A stretch of DNA of 64,000 bases from Halopelagius inordinatus (GTDB lineage Archaea; Halobacteriota; Halobacteria; Halobacteriales; Haloferacaceae): positions 106,578 to 170,577 of the forward strand of contig NZ_FOOQ01000006.1 of the NCBI RefSeq assembly GCF_900113245.1, written 5' to 3'. The notes below the pieces were generated by a model that ran no database searches, was not told the DNA's origin, and was given only the letters and a program-made list of their open reading frames with translations. Position 1 is the first letter of the stretch. Every line of letters starts with the position of its first letter. This document shows positions 44,739 to 53,866 of this stretch, one piece after another. A program made the translations under genes and the position numbers.

Positions 44739-45119
44739 TCACCGTTCGTCGGGGGACCACTCGCCGCCGACTCGGTCGGCACCCATCAGTTGGTCGCCGT
44801 CGTGTTCGGTGAACACGATTTTCGCGTTCGGTCTGGGCACGTCCAAACCGTCTTCAAGCCAGTCGACGACTGCGACTGCGAACGACCGCCGTCGTTCGAA
44901 CGGCCGGCCGCGCCGGACGTCGGCGTCCAACACCGCAATCGGTCCGTCGACGGCCCGGCCGAGAGACATCGCCGCGGTCGGATGTTCGCGGACGGTCACC
45001 GCGACGTGACCTTCCGTCGTCGCCATCTCGGCGGTGTACAGGTCGGTGACTGCGGCGGTCGTCTCCCGGCGTTTCTCGTCGGTGAGGGTGGCCGTCGTAT
45101 CGAGTTCGAGTACGGGCAC
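44739..45119 (-). CDS. 4-oxalocrotonate tautomerase-like protein
   Basis: A 126-residue protein of the tautomerase superfamily. Starting at the GTG at 45119 places Pro immediately after the initiator (M-PVLELDTTATL), as the family needs its N-terminal Pro as catalytic base; a GTG four codons upstream would bury it. The double length (two beta-alpha-beta units, TLTDEKRRE and DVRRGRPFERRRSFA) resembles malonate-semialdehyde-decarboxylase or CHMI-like members. It may tautomerise an enol acid of this locus (inference). Confidence 0.75.
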   Translation of the reverse strand: MPVLELDTTATLTDEKRRETTAAVTDLYTAEMATTEGHVAVTVREHPTAAMSLGRAVDGPIAVLDADVRRGRPFERRRSFAVAVVDWLEDGLDVPRPNAKIVFTEHDGDQLMGADRVGGEWSPDER

Positions 45120-45150
45120 GTCCGGACCCACGCGCTACCCCGTGTTAGTC

Positions 45151-46341
45151 TTACTCCGCGGCGGCGGTGACGCCTTCGGGGGGGTCGGTCAGGATGACGC
45201 GGACGACGAACACGGACCCGACGAGTGCGAGTGCGGCGAGCATCAGCCAACTCCACCGGTAGCCGACGGCGTCCGAGAGATAGCCGAACGCCGGCGGAGC
45301 GAACAGCGCACCCGAGGTGAGCGCTAGCTGCCCGCCGCCGGTAGCCCCGCCCATCTCCTCTGCGGAGACGAGCGTCGCCATACACGAGTAGTAGACGCCG
45401 GTGAACCCGAGAACGAAGAAGCCGAGGACGACGAACGCCGCCGCGGCGAGCGTCCGCCCCTCGACGAAGGCGACGCCGACGAACAGGGCCGCACTCGCGA
45501 GTGACTGGACGAGCAAAATCGCGCCGATTCGGCGGCGAGGGTCGCCCGGAAGCGCGTCGCTCAACCACCCAGTAACGACTCGTCCGGCGCTTCCGGACGT
45601 CTGTAGCGCGGCGAGAACGATACCGCCGAAGGCGACGGAAGCGCCGACGGACTCGTCGACGTAGAGTATCGTGTATCCAGTCGTCGTGAACAGTCCCGCG
45701 CCGAGACAGACGCCGGCGGCGGCCAGATACCGATACGGGCGGTTCCGGAGCAGTCGGCGGAAGTCGGGGTAACTCGCCTCCTCCCTGCTTCCGGACCCGC
45801 GGTAGACGAGCCAAAACGCCGCGGCGACGGCGAGTCCGCCCGCGGCGGCGACGTAGAACCCCGCTTCCCAGTACAGGACGCCCGCGATACCGGTGACGAG
45901 CAAGGCGCTCGCACCGCTTCCGGCCGTGACGCCGACCTGTTTCACTCCGACGGCGAGGTTCTGTCGTCCCGGCGGCGTGCTGTCGAATATCGCTTTGTTC
46001 GTCCCCGGCATCGCGGTTCCGTAGAGCGACCCGAGCAGGAACGCGCTGACGAGCAACATCGAATACGACCACGCCCGCGCGACGAGAATCGACCCCACCG
46101 AGAGCCCTAACAGTCCGACGGTGAGCGTTCGGTGTTCGCCGAACCGGTCCGTGAGCGCTCCGAGGGGAAGCAGAAAAACGGCGTATCCGAGTGTGAGCGA
46201 CGTGACGACCAACCCGACGGCCGTTCCGGAGAGCGCAAACTGGTCGCGGAAGAACGGCGTCGCCGCGAACACCGCGTAGTAACAGATACTCGCGGCCAAC
46301 TGCCAGACGAAGATGAGTGATACGACTCGATAGATACCCAT
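45151..46341 (-). CDS. MFS transporter
   Basis: The 396-residue major facilitator protein has 12 hydrophobic helices and the MFS loop motif between helices 2 and 3 (LPLGALTDRFGEHR) plus TGWLSDALPGDPRRR in the second half. It starts at the ATG at 46341, downstream of GGTTTTAGGG (about 46371-46379). Substrate unknown; position next to the tautomerase suggests an organic acid or aromatic compound. Confidence 0.92.
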   Translation of the reverse strand: MGIYRVVSLIFVWQLAASICYYAVFAATPFFRDQFALSGTAVGLVVTSLTLGYAVFLLPLGALTDRFGEHRTLTVGLLGLSVGSILVARAWSYSMLLVSAFLLGSLYGTAMPGTNKAIFDSTPPGRQNLAVGVKQVGVTAGSGASALLVTGIAGVLYWEAGFYVAAAGGLAVAAAFWLVYRGSGSREEASYPDFRRLLRNRPYRYLAAAGVCLGAGLFTTTGYTILYVDESVGASVAFGGIVLAALQTSGSAGRVVTGWLSDALPGDPRRRIGAILLVQSLASAALFVGVAFVEGRTLAAAAFVVLGFFVLGFTGVYYSCMATLVSAEEMGGATGGGQLALTSGALFAPPAFGYLSDAVGYRWSWLMLAALALVGSVFVVRVILTDPPEGVTAAAE

Positions 46342-47038
46342 TAGCGACGGTACTGTCTTCGGGGAGGCCCTAAAACCGTCGGGTCCCGGAACTCCGGAGA
46401 AACGGACGGTCGGATATCGGTCCTCGCACGCGAGTGAATAATACACTGACTATCGACCCGTCGAATCGCCAGCCACCGGCTCACAATATTGTGTATGAAT
46501 TGCAATTCATAAACTACTACCGTCACGACTGTGAGTAGCTCGTGGAAGTACGCGAGGAGAAGGAGAACGGACCTATAAATTCAAAACCACAACCAAAAAG
46601 GTTCCTATGGGCAAAATACAAAATAAAAATCGGTAAAACGAGGGTGAACAAGATTCGACGGTACACATGGTGGGGAGTTCGGAGCCGACGAGATAGGTGC
46701 CATTTCTGATAGGAGAAATATGCGGCCTACCGGCTCTTCTCGGAGGGTAGATGCACGAGAAGCTACAAAGACGAGACCGGAGATTCTCGTGAAGCGCATC
46801 CTACCGTAGCTGCCGTGGCCCTCATTCGAGGTTGAATATCTCGGACTATTGAATATATAACACAACATTACGGTCCAAAACCATCACTGTCTCTCCCGTA
46901 ACTCACTTCGGAGATGCTCTCAGCGTACTCACCGAGGCCGATTTGTCGTCCGTACCCTCGCCTCTCGGACCCGACGAACGGTGGACGGAACATGTTCGGA
47001 GCAACGCCTTCGGTCGAACCGGAAGAGAGACAGAACGC
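46342..47038. other. 697-base AT-rich intergenic region
   Basis: The GC content falls well below that of the flanking genes between about 46440 and 46880. It contains two back-to-back perfect palindromes (46482-46511) and an A-rich tract (46575-46640). A minus-strand frame at 46605-46868 (87 codons from an ATG) has no recognisable features and is probably not a gene. An unannotated small RNA or a remnant of foreign DNA is possible. Confidence 0.45.
46482..46511. promoter_or_regulatory. Two adjoining perfect palindromes
   Basis: CACAATATTGTG (46482-46493, 12 bp) is followed with no gap by TATGAATTGCAATTCATA (46494-46511, 18 bp). Each equals its own reverse complement. They lie ~140 bases upstream of the MFS start and may be dimer operator sites; a related CAATATTG site occurs before the CoA-disulfide-reductase-like gene (56929-56936). 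Confidence 0.5.
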
Positions 47039-47272
47039 ATGGCAGACACGACGATAGACGTCCGAGAGATTCCGCCGGTGAACCGGCATCCGAAGATTCA
47101 CGAGGCGTTCGCCGACCTCGACAGCGGAGAGAGCCTGACGCTCGTAAACGACCACGAACCGAAGCCGCTGTTCTACGAGATGCAAGCCGAAGTCGAGTCG
47201 TTCGACGCCGACGGCTACACGGTCGAACGACGCGACGACGAGAAGTACGTCGCGACGTTCCCCAAGAAGTAG
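47039..47272 (+). CDS. DUF2249 domain protein
   Basis: A 77-residue protein with the DUF2249 pattern: DVREIPPVNRHPKIHEAFADL, then LVNDHEPKPLFYEMQAE and a C-terminal YVATFPKK. The family is TusA-like in fold, small and cytoplasmic, and is commonly found with nitric-oxide or denitrification genes. The ATG at 47039 gives the family length; the open frame upstream does not match it. Convergent with the oxidase-like membrane protein. Confidence 0.88.
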   Translation: MADTTIDVREIPPVNRHPKIHEAFADLDSGESLTLVNDHEPKPLFYEMQAEVESFDADGYTVERRDDEKYVATFPKK

Positions 47273-47358
47273 CCGGACCGAGGGTCGCGGCGTCGCCGCC
47301 CTCTTCTCGACCGTTGGCCCTCCATCCGTAGTGAACCGTTCCGACCGACGCTCTTCGG

Positions 47359-48591
47359 TCACCCCGTCCGCCGCGCCCCGATTTCGACCAACAGGCGAGA
47401 GAGCAGATACCAGTACCCGACGGCGCCGACGACTGCCACCCCGTCGCCCGTCGTGACGACAGCGGGATTGCCGACGAACCGGCCGACCACGGAGAGTCCG
47501 AGTCCGCCGGCAAGCGCGCCGGCGGAGAGTCGGACGGTTCGCTCGTTCGCGCCTCGAAACCGGCCCGCGGTCGGCGGGAAAAACTGGACGACGAACCCGA
47601 CGACGGTGAGTCCGAAGAACCCGAGTAGATTGAGTTCCCGGTGCGCGGCGATACCCACAGCCGAGAGCGACGGGAGACCGAACAGCGGTCCCAGCGCGAA
47701 CGAGAGGCCGACCGAAACGCCGAGGACGCCGCAGAGAACGCCCAGAAGGACGATACCCGACCCCACCCGTCGTTTGTCCGAACGAAGATAGACGACGAGA
47801 TAGACGGCCGCGAAGCCGACGAACGCCGTCGCCGAGGCGACGGCACCGGCGACGAACGCCGGGCCGTCGCTCAGTCCGACGGCGACGAGTCCCGGACCTA
47901 TCGACCCGGCCGGGAGGACGACGGCGGTGAGCGACTTCGGGGCGGGAACGCCCAGAAACCGCGGTGCGAGTCGGACGCCGAGTGCGAAGACGAGGAGTGC
48001 GACGAACCCCGCCGCGAGCAGATGCGTGATTCGGGGGGCGTAGCCGTCCGTGAGTCCCGGGAGCGCAGACGCGCGTGCGAGAAGTTCGTACGAACCGACG
48101 CCGAGGTACGCAAACGAGACGGTAACGAACCGGTTCGCGTATCTATCGACCCACTCGTGTTCCGCCCTCTCTGCGGTCGTCCCCGTCTGCCGTCCGAGGA
48201 GGTTGTCGCGGATAGACCACAGAAGCGCGGCGAGAAAAACGATGACGCCGGCGCACCACAGACCCGCACCGACGAGTTCGACGTACGGCGGGATGCCGCC
48301 CACCGCCGCGACGCCCCCGGACGCCGCGACTGCGAGCAGTACCGTCCCCGATACGGAGAACGCGAGATGTGCGGCCGGTGCTCGGTCAGTCGCCAGTACG
48401 GTCCCGAAGTACGAGGGAACGAGGAGGTACGCCATGCCGAACACGACGTGAAAGACGAATCCGAAGAGCGCCAGTGTCACCTCGGCGCGGCGCGGCACTC
48501 CGACGAACGCTCCGAGTTGCCAGACCACCAGAAACGCCGCGCTGAGGGCGACGAACCGCCGCGACCACCGACTCCGTCCGCCGCCCGTCAT
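47359..48591 (-). CDS. Multi-spanning membrane protein, NnrS/haem-copper-oxidase-like
   Basis: A 410-residue integral membrane protein with about ten to twelve helices. His residues occur within helices (VFHVVFGMAYLLVPSYFG, RITHLLAAGFVALLVF, AAHRELNLLGFFGL), as in NnrS or subunit-I-like proteins of nitric-oxide metabolism. I cannot name it with certainty. The ATG at 48591 (MTGGGRSRWSRR) is chosen since the first helix follows within 15 residues. It is next to DUF2249, a combination seen in halophile NO-response loci (family knowledge). Confidence 0.7.
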   Translation of the reverse strand: MTGGGRSRWSRRFVALSAAFLVVWQLGAFVGVPRRAEVTLALFGFVFHVVFGMAYLLVPSYFGTVLATDRAPAAHLAFSVSGTVLLAVAASGGVAAVGGIPPYVELVGAGLWCAGVIVFLAALLWSIRDNLLGRQTGTTAERAEHEWVDRYANRFVTVSFAYLGVGSYELLARASALPGLTDGYAPRITHLLAAGFVALLVFALGVRLAPRFLGVPAPKSLTAVVLPAGSIGPGLVAVGLSDGPAFVAGAVASATAFVGFAAVYLVVYLRSDKRRVGSGIVLLGVLCGVLGVSVGLSFALGPLFGLPSLSAVGIAAHRELNLLGFFGLTVVGFVVQFFPPTAGRFRGANERTVRLSAGALAGGLGLSVVGRFVGNPAVVTTGDGVAVVGAVGYWYLLSRLLVEIGARRTG

Positions 48592-48834
48592 CGTCGGACG
48601 CCGCGGGCCGTTCCGGATGCTGTCGAGCGTATCGTAGCCATGAGTTCTGTGCGACGGTTGGGCGACGCCACGGGAAGATGTCCGCCCGAACAGGTTCGGG
48701 ACAACGCTGATTCGAATCCGACGGGTCGGTTCGGATATGTACCCAACAGCCCCGGACGCGCGAGTGGTACCCCCAGTACGTGATAGCCGACGCCGACTGA
48801 TCCGAACGGCGACCGACTCTCGGGGTGACCGGTG

Positions 48835-49224
48835 ATGCCGCGTATCGACTTCGACGCCGAACGGGAGTACGACGACGACGGGTTCTCCGCGCAGGGCGCG
48901 TTCCGAAGCGAACGGGCGAAAGTCGTCTGCGGGTTCTTCGAACCCGGGCAGTTCATCCCGGTTCACGCGCCGTCGAGCGCCCTCGTCGTGGATGTCAGGT
49001 CGGGGACCGGAATCGTCCGCGACGGCGACATCGACCACCGCGTCGGCCCCGGTGACGTGGTTACCGTCTCGGCGGACACGAAACGCGGCATCAGAGCCGA
49101 CGAGGATTCGAGACTCGAAGCGTTGCTGGTGACTGCACCGCCGCCGACCGACGAGGAACACGACCCGGTCCGGCGCGGACTCGCGGTCGGCGAGTTCGAA
49201 CCGGAGCTAGCCACGGAGGAGTGA
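48835..49224 (+). CDS. Cupin-fold protein
   Basis: A 129-residue single-cupin protein: EPGQFIPVHAPSSALVVDVRSGTG then DHRVGPGDVVTVSADTKRGIRA, with a beta-barrel core but only a partial metal-binding His set. Family function is diverse. The ATG at 48835 is used; a GTG directly before it at 48832 is equally possible. Convergent with the ArsC-like gene 19 bases downstream. Confidence 0.8.
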   Translation: MPRIDFDAEREYDDDGFSAQGAFRSERAKVVCGFFEPGQFIPVHAPSSALVVDVRSGTGIVRDGDIDHRVGPGDVVTVSADTKRGIRADEDSRLEALLVTAPPPTDEEHDPVRRGLAVGEFEPELATEE

Positions 49225-49243
49225 CCCACAGGACGAACACGCC

Positions 49244-49666
49244 CTACTCGTCGGCGAAATATTCGTCGAAGAGACCGGCAACGCGTCGTTCGATGTCGTC
49301 GCGAATCTCGCGGACGCGTTCTACGTCTCGGCCGTGAGGGTCGTCTAAATCCCAATCGCGCACTTCGACGTCGGCATCGAGTTCGAGCGTCGAACACCCC
49401 ATCGTCGCGACGACGTCGCAGCTGTCGAGTTCGTCCTCCGAAACCTCCCGTGGTACCCGGTCGGAGAGGTCGATATCCTCCTCGCGCATCACTTCGACCA
49501 CCTCGGGATGGACCGCGTCGGCGGGCACCGTGCCCCCGGTCCGAACTTCGACGCGGCCTTCGAGACCGCGGCGGCGGCGTTCCCGTTCTGCGAAGGCAGC
49601 GGACATCTGACTGCGTCCCGCGTTCTGTACGCAAACGAATCCGAACGTCGCCTCGCTATCGGTCAT
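49244..49666 (-). CDS. ArsC-like low-molecular-weight phosphatase (arsenate reductase type)
   Basis: A 140-residue LMW protein-tyrosine-phosphatase fold. The P-loop is C12-x5-R18 (VCVQNAGRSQM), and a general-acid Asp is in DWDLDDPHG. Thioredoxin-linked arsenate reductases have further redox Cys; here SCDVVATMGCSTL supplies two (about 82 and 90). It may reduce arsenate or act as a phosphatase. Start ATG at 49666. Confidence 0.88.
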   Translation of the reverse strand: MTDSEATFGFVCVQNAGRSQMSAAFAERERRRRGLEGRVEVRTGGTVPADAVHPEVVEVMREEDIDLSDRVPREVSEDELDSCDVVATMGCSTLELDADVEVRDWDLDDPHGRDVERVREIRDDIERRVAGLFDEYFADE

Positions 49667-49922
49667 GCCGTTGCTCGGATATCTACCGAAATAACGGTTG
49701 CTAAGAGTCCTATCGAGAGGTCGGGTCAGTATATAGCGTAAGCGGTCGTTCGCCGGACGTGTCGATTCGTCCCTCGATCGACGATATGTCGCCGAGCAGA
49801 ACAGATCAGAAAGTACATGAGGGCGTAGTCTCGCTCCGTTCGTGTGTTCCCTCCACTCGCGACCCGACGGGTACGATTCGCGTCCGAACCGAGGTCTACC
49901 TCTCCCGAGAGGGGATGGTTCG

Positions 49923-50423
49923 ATGTCCGACGATAGCGGCCTCTCCGTCGACGGCCCGAGTACGTTCCGGGGCGCGGTGATACTGCTTCTCGTCGGTCTC
50001 GCGGCGACCGGAGTCGGAGCGTACGACTACGACCGACAGTCCGAGGCGGTCGCGAACTCGGTCGAAGTCGACGCCGAAATCGTCGAGACGGGAGTCGAAA
50101 CCGATTCCGCAGGCAGTAGTAGCAGTGTCGACCACAGACCTACTGTCAGATTCACCTATACGTACGACGGAACGTCGTACGCGAGCAGCAACCTCTTTCC
50201 GGCGGAGGTCTCTCAGAGCTACGACACCGAGTCGGAGGCTCGGTCCGTCTTGGCGGGCTACGAACGCGGCGACACGGTCACCGCATACGTCGTACCCGAC
50301 GAACCGGGCAACGCGTTTCTGAAGAACCAAACCTCGAACGCACCGCTCGTGTTCCTCGGCGTCGGGCTGTTCTTCGTCGTCGTCGGTGCGGCGTCCGCGA
50401 CGAAGCACTATCGAAGGGGCTGA
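49923..50423 (+). CDS. DUF3592-domain membrane protein
   Basis: A 166-residue protein with a helix at about 15-34, a DUF3592 beta-rich outer domain (VDAEIVETGVETDS, then RPTVRFTYTYDGTSYASSNLFP, GDTVTAYVVPDEPGNAFL) and a second helix at about 142-160. Function unknown; probably membrane-anchored with the domain outside. The ATG at 49923 is the first in frame that suits the family. Confidence 0.82.
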   Translation: MSDDSGLSVDGPSTFRGAVILLLVGLAATGVGAYDYDRQSEAVANSVEVDAEIVETGVETDSAGSSSSVDHRPTVRFTYTYDGTSYASSNLFPAEVSQSYDTESEARSVLAGYERGDTVTAYVVPDEPGNAFLKNQTSNAPLVFLGVGLFFVVVGAASATKHYRRG

Positions 50424-51306
50424 TAGACCGGCTTCGATGGATCCGAAACGACCTCTCTTCGAAGGCGTTGTGGCGGCCGCACGTCTCGGAACAGGCGATT
50501 CAGACCGGACGCTACGACCCGTTCGAAGGTCGAATCCGATGTCGTCAGATACCCGTTTGCGAGTTACCTTCGAAGCTCACACGAATGCTGTTGTCATCGA
50601 AGTAGCTTGCACCCACTGTGGACGGGTGAACTGCTCAGTGTTAGGGGGTCTGTTCCGTACCTTCCGCGTGCAGTCTGTCTAGTGGGCGATGTACACGCGA
50701 CTACCCTCTCTGTCGAGGACGCATCCGCAGTGTCTCTTTTCGGAGACTGGACACTGTCTGACGTCGGGTCCGCGCTAGTGTCTTGAGTGAGCGATATTGA
50801 CTTGATCTTGATAGTTCCCTCTTCGGCCATCCTGAACCCACGAAATTCAACGTCCGGCTGATACCGGTTCAGAGTGAAGTTGACCGTGACCTTCTCCCAA
50901 CCGTCGGTCGGTGCGACTCCCTTTTGTGCTATCGTACCGTCTTCTCCTTTCGCGTTAATATCCAACAGTGCAACAGGTTCTTCTCCGGCCCCTGTCACGT
51001 TCATGAAGAACGTAACTCGGTACGCCCCGGGCGAGAGCGAGTCGTACGGTCCGAACCACACTGTGTCCCCATCCTCGCCACGTTCGCTAGTGATGGTTTG
51101 GTTGTAGAGTAGAGCATCGGTATCTCTGATCTTCTCTGGATGGAGAACCTAATCAGAGTGGCATCTCGACCACTTCGGGTGGTACGAGAAGCCGACAGGA
51201 GTAACCCACGAGGACGGAACCCCCGGTGACGACCTCTCCGAGCGTCCGAGCGACTGACCACGCGGAACACGCGGGAGAACGTCTGTCCACGCTGCACACG
51301 AGCGGA
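50424..51306. other. 883-base gene-poor region
   Basis: Apart from the gene fragment at 50594-51150 nothing credible is found on either strand. GC is somewhat lower than in flanking genes. No transposase or terminal repeats are visible. Confidence 0.5.
50594..51150 (-). pseudogene. C-terminal fragment of a secreted or membrane-linked protein
   Basis: The frame reads TVWFGPYDSLSPGAYRVTFFM, then LNRYQPDVEFRGFRMAEEGTIKIKSI, a beta-sandwich segment seen at the C-terminus of large glycan-related proteins. It has no start codon with promoter and an in-frame TAG (about 51150) cuts it off upstream; the C-terminal ~60 residues look like out-of-frame noise. I see the remains of a decayed gene, with the rest of it missing. 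Confidence 0.5.
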
Positions 51307-51618
51307 TCACTTCCGCGAATGTAACGAGAAGGCTATCAGAACCACACCGAGGAACTGAAACAGGCGCGTGACGAGCGTAAGCAGTTGTTGATACTGCAGA
51401 CCGATGTAGCCCTCACGGAGGAGCAACGAGCCGACGAAGGCGATACCGAACGCGACGGCCGTGAGGAAGAACAGCCCCGCGGAGAGCGCTCGCATCGCTC
51501 GGCTGTCGTGGCGGCGGTACCCGCGATAGGCCTGGTATCCCACGTAGCTGCCGACGAGGGTCGAACCGAGGGCGAGCGCGACGATAATCCAGTCGACGAG
51601 AGCGGCCACAGACACCAT
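51307..51618 (-). CDS. DUF7521-like small membrane protein
   Basis: A 103-residue protein with three hydrophobic helices (about 6-28, 44-66 and 78-98) and a polar loop YRGYRRHDSRAMRALSAG, as in a haloarchaeal family of unknown function that usually follows a small HTH regulator. Its ATG lies one base after the regulator stop, so the two form an operon. Confidence 0.8.
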   Translation of the reverse strand: MVSVAALVDWIIVALALGSTLVGSYVGYQAYRGYRRHDSRAMRALSAGLFFLTAVAFGIAFVGSLLLREGYIGLQYQQLLTLVTRLFQFLGVVLIAFSLHSRK

Positions 51619-51619
51619 C

Positions 51620-51991
51620 TCAGAGGTCCTCCCACATCTTCGTAAAGCGGTCGGCGGTGTCGTTCTCCCTTTCTCCGGGAAACGATTCGTCGTCGGTGCG
51701 CGTCACGGCCGCCTCGAACGACCCGGACTCCAACGTGAGTGAGACTTCTGATAACGTGGCCGCGTAGACGCTGTAGTGGTTGTTACTGGTCCGAACCTTG
51801 GTCTGTTCCTCGAGGAGTCCGTGCGTCTGTAGTCGGTCTACTCGCCGGTAGACCGTCGGTTTGGACATCTCACATTCGTCGACAAGCTGTTGTGCGGACA
51901 TTGGTTTGATACTCGTCGCTGCGAGGATGTCTCGGGCGTACTCGTCGCTGAGGACGTCGAGAAGCTCACCCAACGCAGGATCCTCACTCAC
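51620..51991 (-). CDS. Winged-helix regulator, ArsR-like
   Basis: A 123-residue regulator with one winged HTH (about 10-70; KPMSAQQLVDECEMSKPTVYRRVDRLQTHGLLEE). The GTG at 51991 is favoured since the TATA-like CTTATTAATC (about 52018-52027) lies ~30 bases upstream; a TTG five codons before is too close to that box. Co-transcribed with the DUF7521-like membrane protein. Confidence 0.83.
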   Translation of the reverse strand: MSEDPALGELLDVLSDEYARDILAATSIKPMSAQQLVDECEMSKPTVYRRVDRLQTHGLLEEQTKVRTSNNHYSVYAATLSEVSLTLESGSFEAAVTRTDDESFPGERENDTADRFTKMWEDL

Positions 51992-52290
51992 GTTTCGGTC
52001 GAACAACCGCCTGATAGATTAATAAGGCCCGTGGGTTTCGACCACCACCGGCCGCGGCAACCGGTTCCGGAAACGCGACGGAACTGTCGGAGCAGTACCG
52101 TGAGACTGTGGAGGGGCTGGTGCGTCAGCGGCGACTGCGATGGGGACCGTGGTGCTGTCAGAGGGCACGTCACCATACTACTGGTGTGAGAGCGCGTTTC
52201 CGGCTCGTTGGGACCCATCGCACTTCGACCGACGAGCCGCCGCATAATATAAAAGGGGGGCGAGTTTCTGACCCGGAAACTCGCTCGGTT

Positions 52291-53475
52291 TCAGGCCGGA
52301 CAGCCCACCGACCGGCCGACTTCGATCAAGCGGTCCGTTTCGACGCCGGTTCCGCGGACGGTGTAGCCGTAGCCGTCGCAGTCCCACGAGAGCGAGTCGG
52401 TCGGCCCGTAGTCGAGGCTCGCCGGACGGCCGTCGAGCGTCAGGTCTCGTTCCTCGGGGCCGATGTCGAGCGTGTAGTTGAACTTCGCGACCGTGAGTTC
52501 GCGCCCGGAGGCGGCGTAGCGAAGCCCCACCCCGTCGATTCGGCCGGTCGTTCGTGTCGCGTACGCCAGTTCGAACGCGGGCGGAACGGTCGGATTCGGG
52601 ACCGAAATCGAACTCCGTGCCTCCAGGGCGGCACCGCTTCGGTACCACTCCGTATCGGGGACGGTTGGTCGCCGTACGTCCGTGTCGGCGTCTCGTTCGG
52701 GTCGGAACGCGTCCGCAGATACCTCCGGGTCGAACGTCACGTTCGTGTACGTCGTCGTCACCGACCGTTGAGCATCGTCGGCGGTCCACGCCGTCTGCTT
52801 GCGCAGGGGGTAGAACCGTTCGGTGTCGACCCACAACCGCTGTCTGTAGTGCGCCTCGCCCCGGGTGTTCGCGGGGACGACGTCGAGTACGTACGACTCT
52901 CGTCCGCCGACGGTATCGGTCTCGACGAATTCGACGGTGTAACTGCGGTTCGTGTCCACTTCGGGAGCGACGCCGGTCTGTCTCGGCACGACGGGTAACG
53001 GCGACACGCCGATGGCTTTCGGGCGGCCGGTGTCGTCGGTCAGTCCCGCGGCCGCGACGATCTGTTGGAGCCGAACAGCCGTTTGCGGATCGGTCGGCGG
53101 TCCCGTCAACTCGATGGCGGTCACGGCGTTTCGGTCGGTACGGTGGAGCCACAGCGTCGAGCCGTTCGAGACCTTCAGTTCGTACCGCCGGTCCGACGCG
53201 TTCTGGAACCGGACCCGTTTCCGGTCGGTTCCCGGGACGAGCGTGACGGTTGCGACGTTTCGGGACGTAACCGTACCGTTAGTCCGTATGGCGACCGTCT
53301 GCGTCGCGGTGAGAGCATCGACGGAGCGGTAGCGCTCGGTCACGTTGGCGTCGACCGAGGGGTTCTCGTCTCCGATCGCACCTCCCGACGCCCAGAGGAC
53401 CGCGGGAAGCACGACACAGAGGAGTAAGAGCACCACGAGCGTGCGCCGACTGAATCCGAGTGGAGGACGGGTCAT
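52291..53475 (-). CDS. LolA-like/lipoprotein-sorting-fold exported protein
   Basis: A 394-residue protein with an N-terminal signal or anchor helix (about 10-28, FSRRTLVVLLLLCVVLPAV) and a long beta-rich body resembling the LolA/LppX fold found in haloarchaeal outer-membrane-lipoprotein-sorting homologues (TATQTVAIRTNGTV, YVLDVVPANTRGEAHYRQRLWVDTERFYPLRK). It probably binds lipid or hydrophobic ligands outside the membrane. Starts at an ATG with GTATTTACC at about 53512-53520 as TATA. Confidence 0.7.
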   Translation of the reverse strand: MTRPPLGFSRRTLVVLLLLCVVLPAVLWASGGAIGDENPSVDANVTERYRSVDALTATQTVAIRTNGTVTSRNVATVTLVPGTDRKRVRFQNASDRRYELKVSNGSTLWLHRTDRNAVTAIELTGPPTDPQTAVRLQQIVAAAGLTDDTGRPKAIGVSPLPVVPRQTGVAPEVDTNRSYTVEFVETDTVGGRESYVLDVVPANTRGEAHYRQRLWVDTERFYPLRKQTAWTADDAQRSVTTTYTNVTFDPEVSADAFRPERDADTDVRRPTVPDTEWYRSGAALEARSSISVPNPTVPPAFELAYATRTTGRIDGVGLRYAASGRELTVAKFNYTLDIGPEERDLTLDGRPASLDYGPTDSLSWDCDGYGYTVRGTGVETDRLIEVGRSVGCPA

Positions 53476-53866
53476 TCCGAGTGAGCCTTGAACTCATATC
53501 GGATAACTGGTGGGTAAATACTTTCGGACGTTCGGCCCAGAAATCGGCAGGAAATTCGACGCGTACGGGAGTGGAAATACACTTCGAAGGCAAACTGCCG
53601 GTTTCGTGAGCCGAGTCGCCTACTCTCGGGACGAATCCCCGATTGCCGTCGTGCTATCGACGAGGCCCGAGAACTGACCGACCGTTCCGGTGGTCGTCCC
53701 GAACTGCCCGTGCTCGTTCGCTCCCACAAGAGAGCGTCCTGCGGCCGCTGAATCGGGTCCATTCGCCTGACCCCCCCGCTGAGCGTCGTCATCGCGGGGA
53801 CGGTTGCGGTGTCTGTGTCTCCCCCGCCCAAAGCTACTTGCCCCACCTCACCGAAGCGCCGGGAGC
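53476..53866. other. 391-base divergent promoter region
   Basis: The gap separates the LolA-like gene (minus) from truncated haemoglobin (plus). It holds the TATA-like box of the former (about 53512-53520). No gene is credible; an open minus-strand frame here is composed of shadow-like Arg/Ser sequence. Confidence 0.45.

Noticed and set aside
46605..46868. Minus-strand 87-codon frame starting with ATG in the AT-rich gap
   Set aside because: No family likeness, composition unlike haloarchaeal proteins, and no convincing promoter spacing; left as intergenic.
46342..47038. Possible tRNA gene in the AT-rich gap
   Set aside because: No cloverleaf with a T-loop GGTTCRAAT-type box could be found here or elsewhere in the window.
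50424..51306. Search for insertion sequence ends or a transposase
   Set aside because: No terminal inverted repeats, target duplications or transposase motifs were visible.
53472..53846. Minus-strand 124-codon frame
   Set aside because: It overlaps the LolA-like start and its promoter; sequence looks like non-coding shadow.
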